Positions 52,229 to 64,000 of a DNA stretch of 64,000 bases are shown here, in pieces. The stretch spans positions 50,201,214 to 50,265,213 of the forward strand of contig OZ021732.1 in the NCBI GenBank assembly GCA_963978545.1. Reading direction: 5' to 3'. The notes below the pieces were generated by a model. It searched no databases and was not told the DNA's origin. It was given only the letters and a program-made list of their open reading frames with translations. The number at the start of each line of letters is the position of its first letter. Positions within the stretch are counted from its first letter, which is position 1. The DNA comes from Linyphia triangularis. Lineage: Eukaryota; Arthropoda; Arachnida; Araneae; Linyphiidae. The position numbers were made by a program, and so were the translations under genes.

Positions 52229-55160
52229 GGGTCATTCCATGTCAAATCAACACGGCTCCCAACCCGACTCCTTTAGAATTTCATAAAATTTGGTCCACTT
52301 ATTAGATTCATAGAGAAAAGAAAAAATGCCAAATATTAGGTTTCAATCTCGTTTGGTTTCCGAAATATAGAGTTTCAAAAATGGACGAAAAGGGCAAAAT
52401 TTAGCATTTATTGCTTTATATATTTGGGTATATTTTTTCCCTACTTATCATAAAATATTGAATTTGGTGTCAAAAGAAAGAAAAAGATTTGATCTTTCTA
52501 ATGATGTATTATTTACGTGTATTTTTTTTTAATTTTTATTTTAAGGTCAAACAATTTGACCTTTGACCTTGAATATCTAAAAAAAGGGTATTTTTATTTT
52601 TTTCAAAAAAATATATATTATTCTTACATTAATTTTCTACACAAATATATTAGTCTCATTTTGGGACCGCAATGGGATGCCAAGTTATAAATTCCAATCG
52701 TAACTGTAGTCCCACTCTTATCCTACAAAATGGTTTATATGTAAATAACTTTTCTTTTTAAAATCTCTTTATATACATGTAATGCAAATAAAACTTTAGC
52801 CTTAATTATTAGCTAAAAATTATAATTATTTATCTTTCATTTGTTATAACTTTTTAACTTTAAGAGCAAAAACTAATTGTTTACTATCAGTGTTGAGAGT
52901 GATTAAAGAGCAAAGAGGAGGAAATTCAAAATTCATTGAAAAAGCTCGCAGAAGGAATACACAAAAATTCAACAACAAAAGTATGCAGGATTCAGTAATT
53001 TTAAAGATACAATGAAATTTCTCTTACTATATAATAATTACATTTCAAATATTAGGAGTTAGTGAAGTAATCTGTGAGGAAAGGGGAGATAAGAGGGAAA
53101 ATCTTTTCTTAGACATGAGGAAATGTATACTTTTTGCAGGAAAAACTGGTTTAGATCAGAAATATGTGGATCCTCAAAACAGGGACAAAGAGAAGGAAAA
53201 TGTTACATAAAAAGACAAAATGGAGGAAATCGTCCAAAAGGAGGAAAACTGTCATCTCTGTATACATTGAAAAAATTACATTTTTCAGCATTGCATTAAG
53301 TATGAAACATCGTTTGCTGTAAAAATAAAAAACATGACATGGATAATTGGTAATAATGAGCTTTTGAGATAATTATTTAAAAGGAATGTTATATGCAACA
53401 GAAACATTTGTTCATACAAATTATTTGGAAAAAATCATATTTCGAAATTAGAAAACAGAAATACTTACTATTTTTCTATTGATACATTATCTTTAAACTA
53501 TTGTTGAAACTAATTTATCAGATGCATAAGTAACTTCCTTACATATGTAACTTCTATTAATTATTGTGACTTTTTTTCACTTGATTCATTGCATATGTAA
53601 CTATTGATTTTATAATTTCTTTTTTTGTTTGACTTTTTTTCGACCATGGAATTAGAATACATTTTGCACAGAAGTTGGTTGATAGAAATGAGTCTGAATG
53701 CATGAAATTTTTGAGTACCTGGAATAGTTCGGGCGGTTAAGAATCGTTAAGATTTTTTTTCTTTCATACTGTAAGGAAGTTACATATGCAAACTGCATTC
53801 CTTCAATATTGGCAGCTGCCCATTCAAATAACTGAAGAGAATTCATTATCTGATCTTTATATGGGCGCTTCAAACTGGTCACGAGCGGCTAGCCTCCAAT
53901 GCCATCTGAAACTCCTTTACCATGAGCAGTGGCAAAAAAAAATCTATTCTGCTTTAATTCCAAAATCTTTTTTATGGAAACACAGGTTTATAAAAAAATT
54001 TCGATTTTTGTAGTGAGAAGCTGCATTATCAGAAAAGTACAAAAGTTTGTTAGGTTTCACATTGAATTTTTTTCCGATGAATTCGATCAAATGCCTTTGG
54101 AATAAGTGAACTGCTGTTGCGTCATGGTGGAGACAGTCAGAAGCTACTACGAAATTAAAATTGTCTACGACTTGGTCAGTGTATCTTCTATAATAAACCA
54201 CAAATGGATGTATAGTCGCTGGCGAATTATTGCAGTGGAATCCTTGAATTGCATCTTGAGGAATAAAGGAGAAATTTTCAGAAAAATCACAAACAACTAC
54301 ATATTCACCTGATTTCAGATTTTTTTTGCAAGCACTAAAAAAAGACGATTTTTCCTTAGCAATGAATGAATGCCGTATAAGTTCGGTAAGTTTATCCAGA
54401 AATGAATCAATAAAGTCATCACAAGGGCTCGACAAAGTTTCCATTGTAATATGGTGTTAATATGGCTTGGGTGTATGGGATATATTCCCATATACTTTCC
54501 CCTTGCTACGCAACTGAATAAAATAACCAAGATGAAAATCTTCACCATTTCCTTCCTTTTTAAAACTAGTCAATTTACAACCGATTCTCATTATATTCGA
54601 CTGCATTAGGATATGCGAATATGGGATTCTTCAGTTCGCACTCAAAGACGATTATTGCGTGGAATTAAGGACAAGAGTTCATATTTGAATTTATATTTTG
54701 GCATCCCATTGCTGTCCCATTATGAAACTAATGTATTTGTATAGAGAATTAATGTAAAAATAACATATATTTTTTTGAAAAAAATAAAAATTCCCTTTTT
54801 TGAGATATTCAAGGTTAAAGGTCAAACCGCTTGACCTTAAAATGAAAATTAAAAAAATATCCAAAAATAATACATCTTTAGAAAGATCAATTCTTTATCT
54901 TTTTTTGACACCAAAATCAATGTCTTATGATAATTAGGGACAAAATTATAATCAAATATATAAAGCAAGAAATGCGAAATTTTGACCTTTTGGCCCATTT
55001 TTGAAGCTCTGCATTTCAGAAACCAAACGATATTCAAACTTAATATTGGCCATTTTTTCTTTTCTCTATAAACCCAACAAGTGAGCAAAATTTTATTAAA
55101 TTCTGAAGAGGTCGGATTGAAAATGTCACTTTTTTGTGTTGATTTGACATGGAATGACCC
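52229..55160. mobile_element. TTAA-flanked DNA transposon with about 500-bp inverted repeats
   Basis: The ends GGGTCATTCCATGTCAAATC (52229 on) and their complement (to 55160) are flanked by TTAA at 52225-52228 and 55161-55164. The arms remain recognisably inverted for about 500 bp, including CTTTGACCTTGAATATCT near 52560 and its mirror near 54810. It carries a broken transposase on the minus strand. A TTAA target occurs in piggyBac and Kolobok superfamilies; the protein is not a typical piggyBac, so Kolobok-like is the better guess. It inserted 11 bases past the Helitron end. Confidence 0.8.
53652..54444 (-). pseudogene. DDE-type transposase of the TTAA element, frameshifted
   Basis: From ATG 54444, 166 codons include VVCDFSENFSFIPQDAIQGF, HPFVVYYRR, FVVASDCLHHDATAVHLFQ and LLYFSDNAASHYKNRNFFIN. 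The Asp in DFSEN and the Asp in FSDNAA are candidate catalytic residues of an RNase H-fold transposase. After GIKAE there is a break in an A-rich run, then FATAHGKGVSDGIGG in another frame and, in a third, 53882-53652 (PYKDQIMNSLQLFEWAAANI). So at least two frameshifts disable it. The N-terminal region before 54444 is not clear. Confidence 0.65.
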
Positions 55161-55164
55161 TTAA

Positions 55165-55773
55165 TTGAATTAAATCCTAACTTATCAGATCTTTTGTTTC
55201 TAATGAAAGGCATTCTAAAGAATGGGAGATTTAAATGTGCATAGCAGAATGAAACAATTCCAAAAGTGCATAACTTTTCAAATTTTTGAAGTTCCAAACG
55301 CAATTATTTGTTCTCTGTGTATATATATACACACAGAGAGAACCAAAAATTAAACAGAGACAGTGAATGAATATATATATATATATGTATATAATTCAAT
55401 ATCCAAAAACTTAATAAAGAGTTCTAAATGTGTGAGTAAGAAAATGTATAGGAATTGTGGTGACTATTTACTGACGCATAAGAAATACACTTATACTACA
55501 AAGAAATATTACTCTTCATAATATTACACTACTTCATTTTAAGAAGTCTTTGGTATTAAAAGCACATCCCATACCTTTACCCCACTTTTTTAAATACCGA
55601 CTTTGCTGGAAGTGGGGATGATGGATGATAAGAAAAATTTAAATCAAATGTAGCAATAGATGTGGTATTTCTTAATGATAATGATGTGAATGGCTCTATG
55701 CTTCCTAAGTCACGCCATTTTTTTTTGCATAAGAGTCGATGTTAAGCGTATCTTTTAATTTTAAATGAAATAT
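55165..55773. other. Non-coding spacer with palindrome and (TA)n
   Basis: Contains a near-palindrome TTCTCTGTGTATATATATAC... at about 55311-55342 and a (TA)n tract at about 55372-55385. No gene recognised. Confidence 0.45.
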
Positions 55774-56491
55774 TGTTACGAATTTTTGTATATTTGTAAA
55801 TATTTCGTCGTATTAATTTTGTAAATAGTAAAATTTATGTACATTTCGCATAAGGCAGTGCAATAGTTCGTCTTCGGTTTCCCGGCAATATGGGTGTTAT
55901 CGCTTGATAACGAATTTTACAGAGGTAACTCTAGGAAGCGAATTTTAAGGAGCAGGGCATTTAACATTATGGTAATGGAAATCTCTCCAAATTGGCGAGA
56001 TAGAGAAAAGTTGGTGATGGTTTTGGCGACTAATTTTTGTCACCAAATTTGGCGAGAAATCGACAAATATCGCCAAACTTGGCGACCATTTGGCGACATT
56101 TTCGGTCCCCATGTACATGTATAGGACTTTTCGACTACGATCTGGAAAGTTCTCCAAATATCTACTTCTAGAAGTCTTAAGAAGGTTTGACTCCTATATA
56201 AGTCGGCCGAGGAGGTTAGTCAGTTAGTTCTTGGATTTTGAGTCACTGAATTAGTTGACTGGAGATACTGAGCGAACTGTATTGCATTGTCTTTTGCGGC
56301 GATTAAGCAGTTGTGTTGTCAAGTTTTTAACTGCTGTTTTGCGCTCTATTGTTGTGAAAAGAGCTATATTGTGTCTACTAGAACGAGAAGTTCTGGAGCT
56401 GTAAGAGAATCTGTGAAGAATTATATTATATAAATTTCTGCAAGTTTTGATCTGCTTTGGCTTCAAATCTTTCGAACCCGTCCACGCAACA
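55774..56491 (+). repeat. Solo LTR of the Gypsy element 1 family
   Basis: 718 bp, TGTTACGAATTT...CGCAACA, with no internal sequence on either side. It is flanked by the target duplication ATAT (55770-55773 and 56492-56495). A TATATAAG box lies near 56197. It matches the LTR at 712-1364 in opposite orientation and contains several (T/A)TTGGCGA words. Solo LTRs arise by recombination between the two LTRs of an insertion. Confidence 0.88.
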
Positions 56492-56559
56492 ATATATTTC
56501 TGATGTAACTGTACTTGTTTGGAATCTGCTAAGGAAATAATTTTATCGCAAGAATTGTA

Positions 56560-56930
56560 CATGTAGTTTTAAACCAAGGTACCAATGTTTTTGTGACACT
56601 TTAAGGCGAAATCACGTGCTAAATTGAAAAGTGTATTAATAAATTAAGTAAATTCTAGGGGTGTGGAACATCGCATAACTTTCAATTACACTATAGAATA
56701 TTGGTCATTGCAGTAAAATTTAACAAGTAGTTACTAACCATTTTCTTATTTTCACTCATTGAAATAAAAATGGCCAGTTAGCCGATATTTTTGGCAATAA
56801 TTTTTATGTGAGCAAAGAAGAAAGAAAAGAAAAAAAAAAGAAAGAAAACACCGATATGTCAAAATTGGTGGTTTTAATTCTGTTGTTTCTGAGTAAAAAA
56901 TTTTCGTCTTAAGTTTGCTTTATTTGGCGA
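56560..56930 (-). repeat. Dispersed repeat family X, copy 3 (inverted)
   Basis: Shares GTGTGGAACATCGCATAACTTTCAA-type and ATATTTTTGGCAATAATTTTTA-type words (in part) with the other copies, on the opposite strand. Truncated. Confidence 0.4.
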
Positions 56931-59900
56931 ATTTACTTCTCTATATAAAAGCCCTCACTCTCTGACTCATTACTATTTCTCCCACTTTCCTTACAGCCAT
57001 AATTCTGCAAATTGGCACAAATATCAGGAAATTCAAACGTACCAAAAGTAAGGTATTCCGAACTCGATTAACTAATTTTAAGGGGAGTAAAAAGGGTTAA
57101 ATCTTCCAAGCATAAGGTTATCTGTTCACACTCTTATACTAGAGATAAGTCAAGGAAAGTCAAAACTCGAATTTAACGAAACGACAACACTCGTTCGTGT
57201 AAAATATTTATACCTTTGCGTATTACCTATTCTGCAGCAATGCTCACGATAGGGCAACTCGGAGAAAATGAAAGCATTGATAGTTACGAGCGATGTTTTA
57301 AATTTCAAATGTATAAGAGATGTCTGGTTTAAAAACAGGCTTAGTCGCAATTTTTTTTAAATGTTTTTTTTATTTTTTTTATTATCTATGTTTCACAAGT
57401 TTCAATGCTTTACATCACCTAGTACAGCGGTATTGACCAAAAGAGATTGTATCCAGTTAAAAATTGCATTCAAACTCGTGACCTATCAAGAGTTGAAGGA
57501 ATGTAAAAGGTTTTACAGTTAAAGGTATACAGTTCATGAAAACGAATAGAGCCAGTTTTTTTAACCATCGAACTGTCTTGAGCTCTAATGTTATGGGATA
57601 ATTAAATGCCTTGTTATCAGCGTTGAAAAACGCTGTGTAAGAGAATTAAACTAGAAACGTAAGTATTAAGACACCACCCATTTTTTATTGTGTTTAATGG
57701 AACTCACATTATGTTCGAAGCAATAAGTGAAGGTAAATTTTAATCTTCATTAGCATTCAGATTCAGGGAAATAATGAAAGTTTCAGGAAGAATTTCCTTA
57801 AATTGAAGTATCTTTGTTATAAATACCCAGAAAGATCTTATATATCCCAATAAAATTTCGGAATTGTTATGTAAAGTAAAATTGAACCAACCTAAATGGG
57901 TCTTTTGCCTGTAGTTTGTCGTAATTTTTGTATTTGTATAAAAGATAAACGTTGCATTCACCATCTAGTCTTCCATTTTTATAAAAACAGTATTCTGTTG
58001 CATTGTACTGATACCATATCTACTATGTACTAGGTGAACGTTCTGCTACAGAGTGATCCCTCATTTAAAAAATTTCATTATATGTAAATAATGTCTTTAC
58101 AAATAGAATAATATTTATTTAAAATACTAAAACTAAACTTAAATCGATTGAAAAAATGTATGTGTTATTTTTTTGTGTTGCTTCCGGTGCTATTTTTAGA
58201 GATGTACATTGTTTTAGAGAAATTGTTTACTTCCATCTTTCTTACTTAGAAATAATAGATAATAGTGCGTCAAGGTCTCACATAAGTGATAATTTCTCTG
58301 TTAAATGTTTATTTTTATCATTTATTACTATTCTTTAATTCCACCAATTTTCAGCGTCGCGTGGTCAAGCAGGGAGCTCATGTAATCGTTTCCTTTATTT
58401 TAAAATCATGCATTACATATTAATTTCCATTAAGAAACGCACCAAAAACTACTCTAAGAAACCTTTTTCTAAGCTTTTATGGATATAATTTACTCTTTAA
58501 GAAAACTTCCTGAGCTGCATATTAATTAGCATCTTATATAATAAGTTACCTCTGTAATACGTTGCGTAAAGAACGAAGTAAATGTTCCACTTAGAGATAG
58601 CATGCGCATTCCTACTCTGATTCAATTATCTCTGTTTCTCTTGAAGCTGCTTGTCTTTGGTTAGATCCCACATTAGAGAAAAGTTAAATGGTCGGAAGAA
58701 ATGTTAACCTCATTATTAATTCATTAACGATTATTACGTTATTGTTTTAAGATTTTAGTTAGAAACCACAATCCAGTAGATCAAATGGAAAACTTGAGAC
58801 GGCTTTCAAAAATAAAAACAAATATTATATACTCATTAGCATAAAATGCTAATAAGTACCGACTCATCCCTAGTATTTTTTTTTTTTTTTTTTTTTTTAT
58901 AAACAACCTAATATATTCCATCTTAATTAGACTTAGCAATGCATATTCAACAAAATTTGAAGCATTTCGCAAAATAATCTATAGACTCCATCCATCCAGT
59001 TACAAAAGGTAAAGAATAACTGTCATAGGTTTAAATATTTAAATTTGGTCTTAAATTTAATTTTTAATATTTTTACACTCATACAATAGATTTCAGCAGT
59101 TAAGAAGTTGTGATGAAAGATCAGATTTTGATCTTGAGATCAAGATTTTTTCCCAGACCTGCATGGATAAATCTTTCTTTCATCTTGGTCGATTGTTTTT
59201 TCCAATAAAATTTTTTGTAAAACCTTTCATCTCATATAACAATTGTGAAAGCATATTTTCAGAGAAATTTACATCGCCATCATCCTGCGATCGATAAAAG
59301 TTATTTTCTTCTTTCGAGTATGAAAGTAAAATGCATTATGCATCCATTTTTTTTTTTTGTCTATTTCTTATCCAATGTCAAAAAGATCAGGATTTTTGCT
59401 ACTTAGTAATTTTCTTCTCCGGCATTATTTAGTTTTAAATTGGAACAATTTCGTCAATCATACACAATTTCCCATTTTTGATGTTTATTTTAGTTTAAAA
59501 TTTTCTTAGAGAAATCCTTTGAGTAAAGTTGCCTTAATGATTGTTGTTGAACATTATAAATTTTTTGAGCAGTGAAAAAGCGTTCCTAAATAAGCAATTG
59601 AGTTGCCGGGAAAAATAGCTTCTCGTTTGTGTTGACATGAGAGGAGATAAACAATTCCGTAATCTTATCAATCGATCGACCACACCATATTCGAACGGCA
59701 TCGTATGTTCGATAACAGGCAACGTACGAACATTCCTTCGGGATACTCTAGAATCAGCTGAATGTTGCCGGTTTTCTACTTCTTAAAACAGTTTTTGTAA
59801 TAGTTATCACTGACATATTTACTTTACAGAAAACACAGCCTTCTAGTAAAGCAATATTTATAAACTCCCCAAAAAAAGTTGTAGAAAATTTATACGCATT

Positions 59901-60746
59901 ATTTTTATTACATTGATTTTTCAATAGAATGTTTGCCTGGTAAAAAGAAGTAGGGCGTAAGCATTTCTATCGCATGCCAAAAGCAATTTAAAGCATAATT
60001 TCAGTTCTCTATTATTGGGTTATTTATTCCCGCCAAAAATACGTTCTTTTACTATGGTTTATTCAGTTTCAAGAATTACAGCATACTCTAGTTCTAACAT
60101 TTTTAATTAAGTGCAATTAAACCTTATTGCGTGAAGCATTTATTTTAAAATGATATAGAGTGAGTTATAGAAAGCAAACACGACATTATTGTAGAATGTC
60201 AAAAAATGTTGCTTTATAAACATTACACCATGGTCCCTCACTAGTCAATACGGATAATTCATTTTCTAAGTAGAATCCAAAATATTGTATTAAATTATAT
60301 ATTTAAATAAGCATTATAAATTTTTTTCATCGCTTAATTTTATGCTCTGAAACAAATAATAATTTTCTAAAAATAGGGAGAGATAAGCTATGACTTCGAA
60401 TAATTAGGAAAGTATACATAGACATTTAATTTTCATTTAGAATTTTTTTTAGTGTTCTTAATTTATCAAACACGTATATTAACTTATAATGACCCCCCCC
60501 CCCTCCCAAAAAAAAAAAAAAAAAAAAAAAAAAACACGTTTCATATATTTTTTCTTAAAAATCAAAATATTTTTAGTTCCCTAATTTTTCTGTTAATACA
60601 ATTAACATGATATATAAATTAATTAAATCTTAATATGTTTTTACTGTTCAGAGTTTCAGTTTCTGGTTGGGAAACCTATCATTAAAGTGGGTACATGTAA
60701 AGCGAAAACTTATATTCATTAAAACTCGAATTAATTAACAAAGGAA
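56931..60746. other. AT-rich intergenic DNA downstream of LARP6
   Basis: No supported gene or terminal repeats. It has homopolymers (for example T run 58877-58898; C9 then A run about 60495-60534). Remaining open frames are short and AT-driven. Confidence 0.45.
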
Positions 60747-60752
60747 TTTATT
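60747..60752 (-). terminator. Candidate poly(A) signal of LARP6
   Basis: AATAAA on minus. Another candidate lies at 60822-60827. Either gives a 3' UTR of roughly 0.9-1 kb after the stop at 61727, which is otherwise gene-free and AT-rich (60753-61726). Confidence 0.3.
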
Positions 60753-61726
60753 GAATGGAACGAATAATATTTCACAGTATAAGTAAAAATGTATAAAAGT
60801 TTTGAACAGAAATGAAAATATTTTATTTATTTTCATTTAACAACAGAAGACATGAGTATATTACATATCTGCAATAAAACAAGCAATAGGGCTGCAGATA
60901 CGTACATTAATTCATCAAAAAGTGAAAATAAGTGTCAGTGAGCAATAAATATTTAACAAAAACTATTTACACTATATACAAGAAATACTGATAATTTACC
61001 GCCTTCTCACATAATTGTCACTGTATGTCAAACAGTATGTGACTGCTTTGGTGGGATTTGAGCTTATATTGCAATTATAAATACTATTGAAGCTCCTAAC
61101 TATTTTATAATACCAATATCATGGGAGCCTAAATATATTATGAAAATTATTAAATATATTGAATAAGGTATTATTAAATGTTTCTGGTATTTTATGATGA
61201 TTAAAAGGAACATAAATATACATTTTAAATGCTTTTTTAAACAAAAGCTTATTTTGTTAAATAACATTATAGCATTGACTATGAAGCTAAATTGAACTTA
61301 AAAGTCAACAAATACATGACATAAACTTAGTTTTAAATAATCATTCACTAAATAATTGTAATAGTATAAGAATTTCACAGAAACACTTGTTTAGATCGAA
61401 ACATATCACAAATCATAAAATGAGAGTGAAAAATGATAATTATTCATTGATTCAAATGATAAAACAAGATGCTACTTTTTTTATCTACCAAGTGATATTT
61501 ACAAAAACAATGTGATAATACTTTCCCTTCCTTTGAAGAAAGGTTGATTAAAAATGAAAGTCAAAGTTCTAACAACTCCATGGATTGCTACAAACAAAGC
61601 AAACTTCTCTTACTTTCATGGTTTTCCTCACTGGAGGACGCCAGAAAGTGAAATTGTCCTAATAACTATTTAAAGAGTTCTAATTACTTTAAAAAAGTTT
61701 CTAAATATTCTCTTTTGAGAGCGATC

Positions 61727-63088
61727 TTACTCTGCCGTCGATGGTAGTCTAGGTCTTGTGCAGAATCCATTTGTGCCATCAGGACCTCTTGGCATCCGGA
61801 TGGTCTGGACCGGGTGACTCTTCATCATGAGCAGGGACCCGGTCGATGCGGAGCTAGCCAAGAGATTCGAATCGGACAGCATCATCTCTTCTCTTCTTTT
61901 GCGCCAGGGGCTGGTAACGGTGACTTCAGTACCGCGTCTCAGCTGCAGACGGTCTCCTCTTGATGAGGAATGCTGAAGACGATCTCTCGATGAGGATAAT
62001 GCAAGATGACGGTTGGTCAGGGATGCAAAGGATGACTTAGGATCGTTGAAGATTGAACTGGGATTGCAGCTGTGCCTCCTTGGGTGCTTGCTATCGAAAG
62101 GGTTGCTGATGGTGTTGGGAGAGGAAGACAGGTATCCGGAACTCTGAGAACTCATCGATCCGCTGGAGCTGCGACGGGTCCTGGTCTGCTCGGAATCTTG
62201 GTCACCCTCCAGAGCTGATTTCTTCTCGGTGTTGGATGATCGCCTGTTCTTCTTTTTCTTTTTGGGGCTCTCTTTCGGGGACGCATTAGTGTCGGTCGTG
62301 GGAGGGGAAGCCGTCTTCTTCGGGCTGCTCTCCACCTTTGTTTTCTTAACCAGCACGGGCAAGACTGTTATTCCTTCGATCTGAATACCTTCAAGTGCTT
62401 TCTTGGCTGCAGCCTGCTCTTCGAACTCGACTAAAGCACAGATTTTGGATGCCAAGTCAGGGTTCTTGGCTATGAACTTCTTCACGTCGGTCGGGATGGA
62501 GCCGCCCGGTCTCAGAATCCTGACCAGGTGGATGTCACCGAACTTGGCGAATATATCACTGATCTCCGACGATGGGTTCTCGGAAGTAAAGCCGGTGACA
62601 ATGATGGATCTTGAAGTGACCGTCTCATCGTGTTCGGGTAGAGGAATCAGTCTCTTCACCTTGGTGCCATCGGAATTGAGTGCCAGAAGAGTCGACTTTT
62701 GGACACTGTGGGCCACCGCTTTCCAATTTCGACTTAAGCTTCTCACTTTGCGAAAAGACGCCAGAAGTTTCAGACTGACATATCCTTCCTTGTTTCGTCT
62801 CACGTGCTTCAGGAGGAAAGGATCCTTAAGGATGTTGGCATCCGAGAGGTAGAACTCGACAGTCTTCATGATTTTCTCTAACGTTTCTTGGTCGGGAAGA
62901 TCACTGGACAGCAAGTTCTGTTCAGAACTATCGCATTCGATGCCAGAATCCTTCGGCTCGGAATCGGACAGGTTCAGTCCATCACTTTGGCTCTCGCAAG
63001 ACATTTCGTCCTCGGCTTTGACTAGTTTGAGACTTGGAATATTTATATCGATGTTTTCCATCATCATTGTAACAACTTCAGCAGTCAT
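61727..63088 (-). CDS. LARP6: La-related protein 6 (LARP6)
   Basis: RNA-binding translational regulator; vertebrate LARP6 binds collagen mRNA stem-loops, and the family acts mainly in the cytoplasm. I chose ATG 63088 (453 residues); the frame is open further upstream but has no better ATG. Acidic Ser-rich N-terminus, then the La motif at about 64-150 (TVEFYLSDANILKDPFLLKH, GYVSLKLLASFRKVRSLS). The LARP6-type RRM is at about 160-248 (SIIVTGF, FGDIHLVRILRPGG, CALVEFEEQAAAKKALEG). Next is a basic KKKKKNRR stretch and a long Ser/Arg-rich disordered region, then the C-terminal SUZ-C/LSA motif IRMPRGPDGTNGF (about 430-443), the hallmark separating LARP6 from other La proteins. Single exon, complete, and G+C-richer than everything around it. 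The best host gene in the window. Confidence 0.95.
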   Translation of the reverse strand: MTAEVVTMMMENIDINIPSLKLVKAEDEMSCESQSDGLNLSDSEPKDSGIECDSSEQNLLSSDLPDQETLEKIMKTVEFYLSDANILKDPFLLKHVRRNKEGYVSLKLLASFRKVRSLSRNWKAVAHSVQKSTLLALNSDGTKVKRLIPLPEHDETVTSRSIIVTGFTSENPSSEISDIFAKFGDIHLVRILRPGGSIPTDVKKFIAKNPDLASKICALVEFEEQAAAKKALEGIQIEGITVLPVLVKKTKVESSPKKTASPPTTDTNASPKESPKKKKKNRRSSNTEKKSALEGDQDSEQTRTRRSSSGSMSSQSSGYLSSSPNTISNPFDSKHPRRHSCNPSSIFNDPKSSFASLTNRHLALSSSRDRLQHSSSRGDRLQLRRGTEVTVTSPWRKRREEMMLSDSNLLASSASTGSLLMMKSHPVQTIRMPRGPDGTNGFCTRPRLPSTAE

Positions 63089-63215
63089 ATTTGATAATGC
63101 AAAAGGGAAACAAATTCCAAACGTTGGAAGGGTCGAAAGAAGCAAACTTTTACAGATATCTTCTCTCAATGGCCTCCCGAATGTTTGTTTGACGAGAGAT
63201 GCTGGCTCCGATCTG

Positions 63216-63223
63216 ATATAAAG
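63216..63223 (-). promoter_or_regulatory. TATA-like element of LARP6
   Basis: On minus, CTTTATAT in a G+C-rich context (CCCGCGCTTTATATCAG), about 130 bases upstream of the chosen ATG. It would give a 5' UTR of about 100 bases. Confidence 0.45.
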
Positions 63224-63275
63224 CGCGGGAACGTCGACGTTCTGCTTTTATCCTACTTCAGATTGTTCCGATCGC

Positions 63276-63286
63276 ACGTGATTGGC
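63276..63286 (-). promoter_or_regulatory. CCAAT box next to a CACGTG E-box
   Basis: CACGTG (63276-63281) immediately followed by ATTGG on plus, which is CCAAT on minus. It lies about 55-65 bases upstream of the TATA-like element, the usual distance for a CCAAT box. Confidence 0.5.
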
Positions 63287-63365
63287 TGGAGGGGAAGAAA
63301 CGAACGATCCTTCCACGTCGTCCGGTGTGACACAAAACAGCGCCGGATTACTCATCAGATGTTAG

Positions 63366-63373
63366 TGACGTCA
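63366..63373. promoter_or_regulatory. Palindromic CRE site TGACGTCA
   Basis: Full consensus CREB/ATF-type 8-mer about 145 bases upstream of the LARP6 TATA-like element. Together with the E-box and CCAAT box it supports an upstream promoter region. Confidence 0.45.
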
Positions 63374-64000
63374 CAGGGTGATGTGGAAGCCAGATTACAC
63401 TTTTCTTCTTAACACCCATAGGGCTTCCCATCTCTCGAGCTCGGGTCATGTGATGCTGATGATGCGAGTGATTAGGATACCTTGGAATGACAGACTAGAG
63501 ACGTGAGAGATTAACAGGTGTTTCTTGTTTTCTTTCGAAAGGAATGTACATATTGGAAAAAGTTGCATCACTCTCTAAATAGCATGCGGTTGTAAAAAAA
63601 TTGTACTTCAAGTACTCATAATTCGAGTTTTTTTTTAAATAATGAAATTCTCTTTTTTACACACGCATTTGATTACTGAGTAAGAAAAAATTAAAAATTA
63701 AATTAAAACTTAAATGCCACTTATGACAGTAGAAGTATACATAAGATTTCATAAATACCAAGAACTAAGTTGTGAAAACCATATAAATTTTTTTTTTATA
63801 TAATAACGTGCAAAAATTATTTTTTTAAGTAGGAAACGAGGCTAAAGTAAGACTTCATAGTGAAGAGTGCGGTAAAGTAATTTCATTGCACTAGTGCAAT
63901 ACAATACTTTACAGCACGCCTCTTGCTTTTTATATGTGGTCTTAGTATAGAAATAACATATTTTTAAGAGAGAATCATTGACTGGAGTTATCAACATTAA
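63374..64000. other. Upstream region of LARP6, no gene seen
   Basis: The first 170 bases keep the higher G+C of the promoter region; the rest is AT-rich. No gene recognised to the window end. Confidence 0.4.

Noticed and set aside
63089..63169. N-terminal extension of LARP6 to 63169
   Set aside because: The codon at 63169 is TTG, not ATG; the first good ATG is 63088.

Overview
The window looks like intron-poor, very AT-rich, repeat-dense arthropod nuclear DNA. A chelicerate such as a spider is plausible, but this rests on repeat style and one gene family, not on a species marker. Only two transcription units look like ordinary host genes: a complete La-related protein 6 gene (LARP6, minus strand, CDS 61727-63088) with a convincing promoter, and a small single-ORF secreted prepropeptide gene (minus, 21260-21613). 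Nearly everything else is mobile DNA, much of it nested.

Layout. 1-1364: the LTR and broken gag of a Ty3/Gypsy element (minus); a solo LTR of the same family lies at 55774-56491. 2939-7168: a small inverted-repeat element, then two concentric inverted-repeat elements with an irregular TTTACGTTG-motif array. 7945-20895: a rearranged repeat locus. Two Tc1-like elements with arms of about 600 bp sit in a 2.5-2.9 kb tandem duplication bounded by tRNA-derived SINEs. A LINE with a long open RT/RNase H frame (14468-18073) then lies between two copies of a 2.81 kb direct repeat that differ, by eye, only in a (TTGG)n tract. 22409-23490: a LINE 3' fragment holding a SINE with the opposite orientation. 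25806-26360: Helitron-like tandem repeats plus a SINE. 27969-28030: a near-perfect 62-bp palindrome. 28777-29740: a non-autonomous hAT-like element.

33899-52213 is best read as one Helitron (5' TC end at 33899, 3' hairpin plus CTAG at 52213, degraded Pif1-type helicase) split by two insertions. The first is a young Ty3/Gypsy element (33910-46027, 472-bp LTRs, ATAT target duplication), itself split by an 8.4 kb element with 171-bp Tc1/mariner-type inverted repeats and TA flanks (34486-42892). The second is a 3.7 kb hAT element (46392-50105, 8-bp target duplication). Next comes a TTAA-flanked element with about 500-bp inverted repeats and a broken DDE-type transposase (52229-55160).

The strongest candidate for something undescribed is the 8.4 kb element. 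Instead of a transposase it carries an intronless 161-codon gene of unknown function, an intronless ALKBH2-like dioxygenase gene with the metal and 2-oxoglutarate residues in place, and a convergent Ser-Pro-Ile-Arg repeat gene. It also has a roughly 95-bp satellite whose monomer derives from the 3' half of the resident SINE, a 172-bp tandem repeat at the convergent gene ends, a 17-bp AT minisatellite and large hairpins. Two genes have TATA boxes only 31-45 nt before the ATG, a compact arrangement more like a DNA virus than a host gene. Whether the cargo is viral, captured host sequence or a new transposon type cannot be settled from this window.
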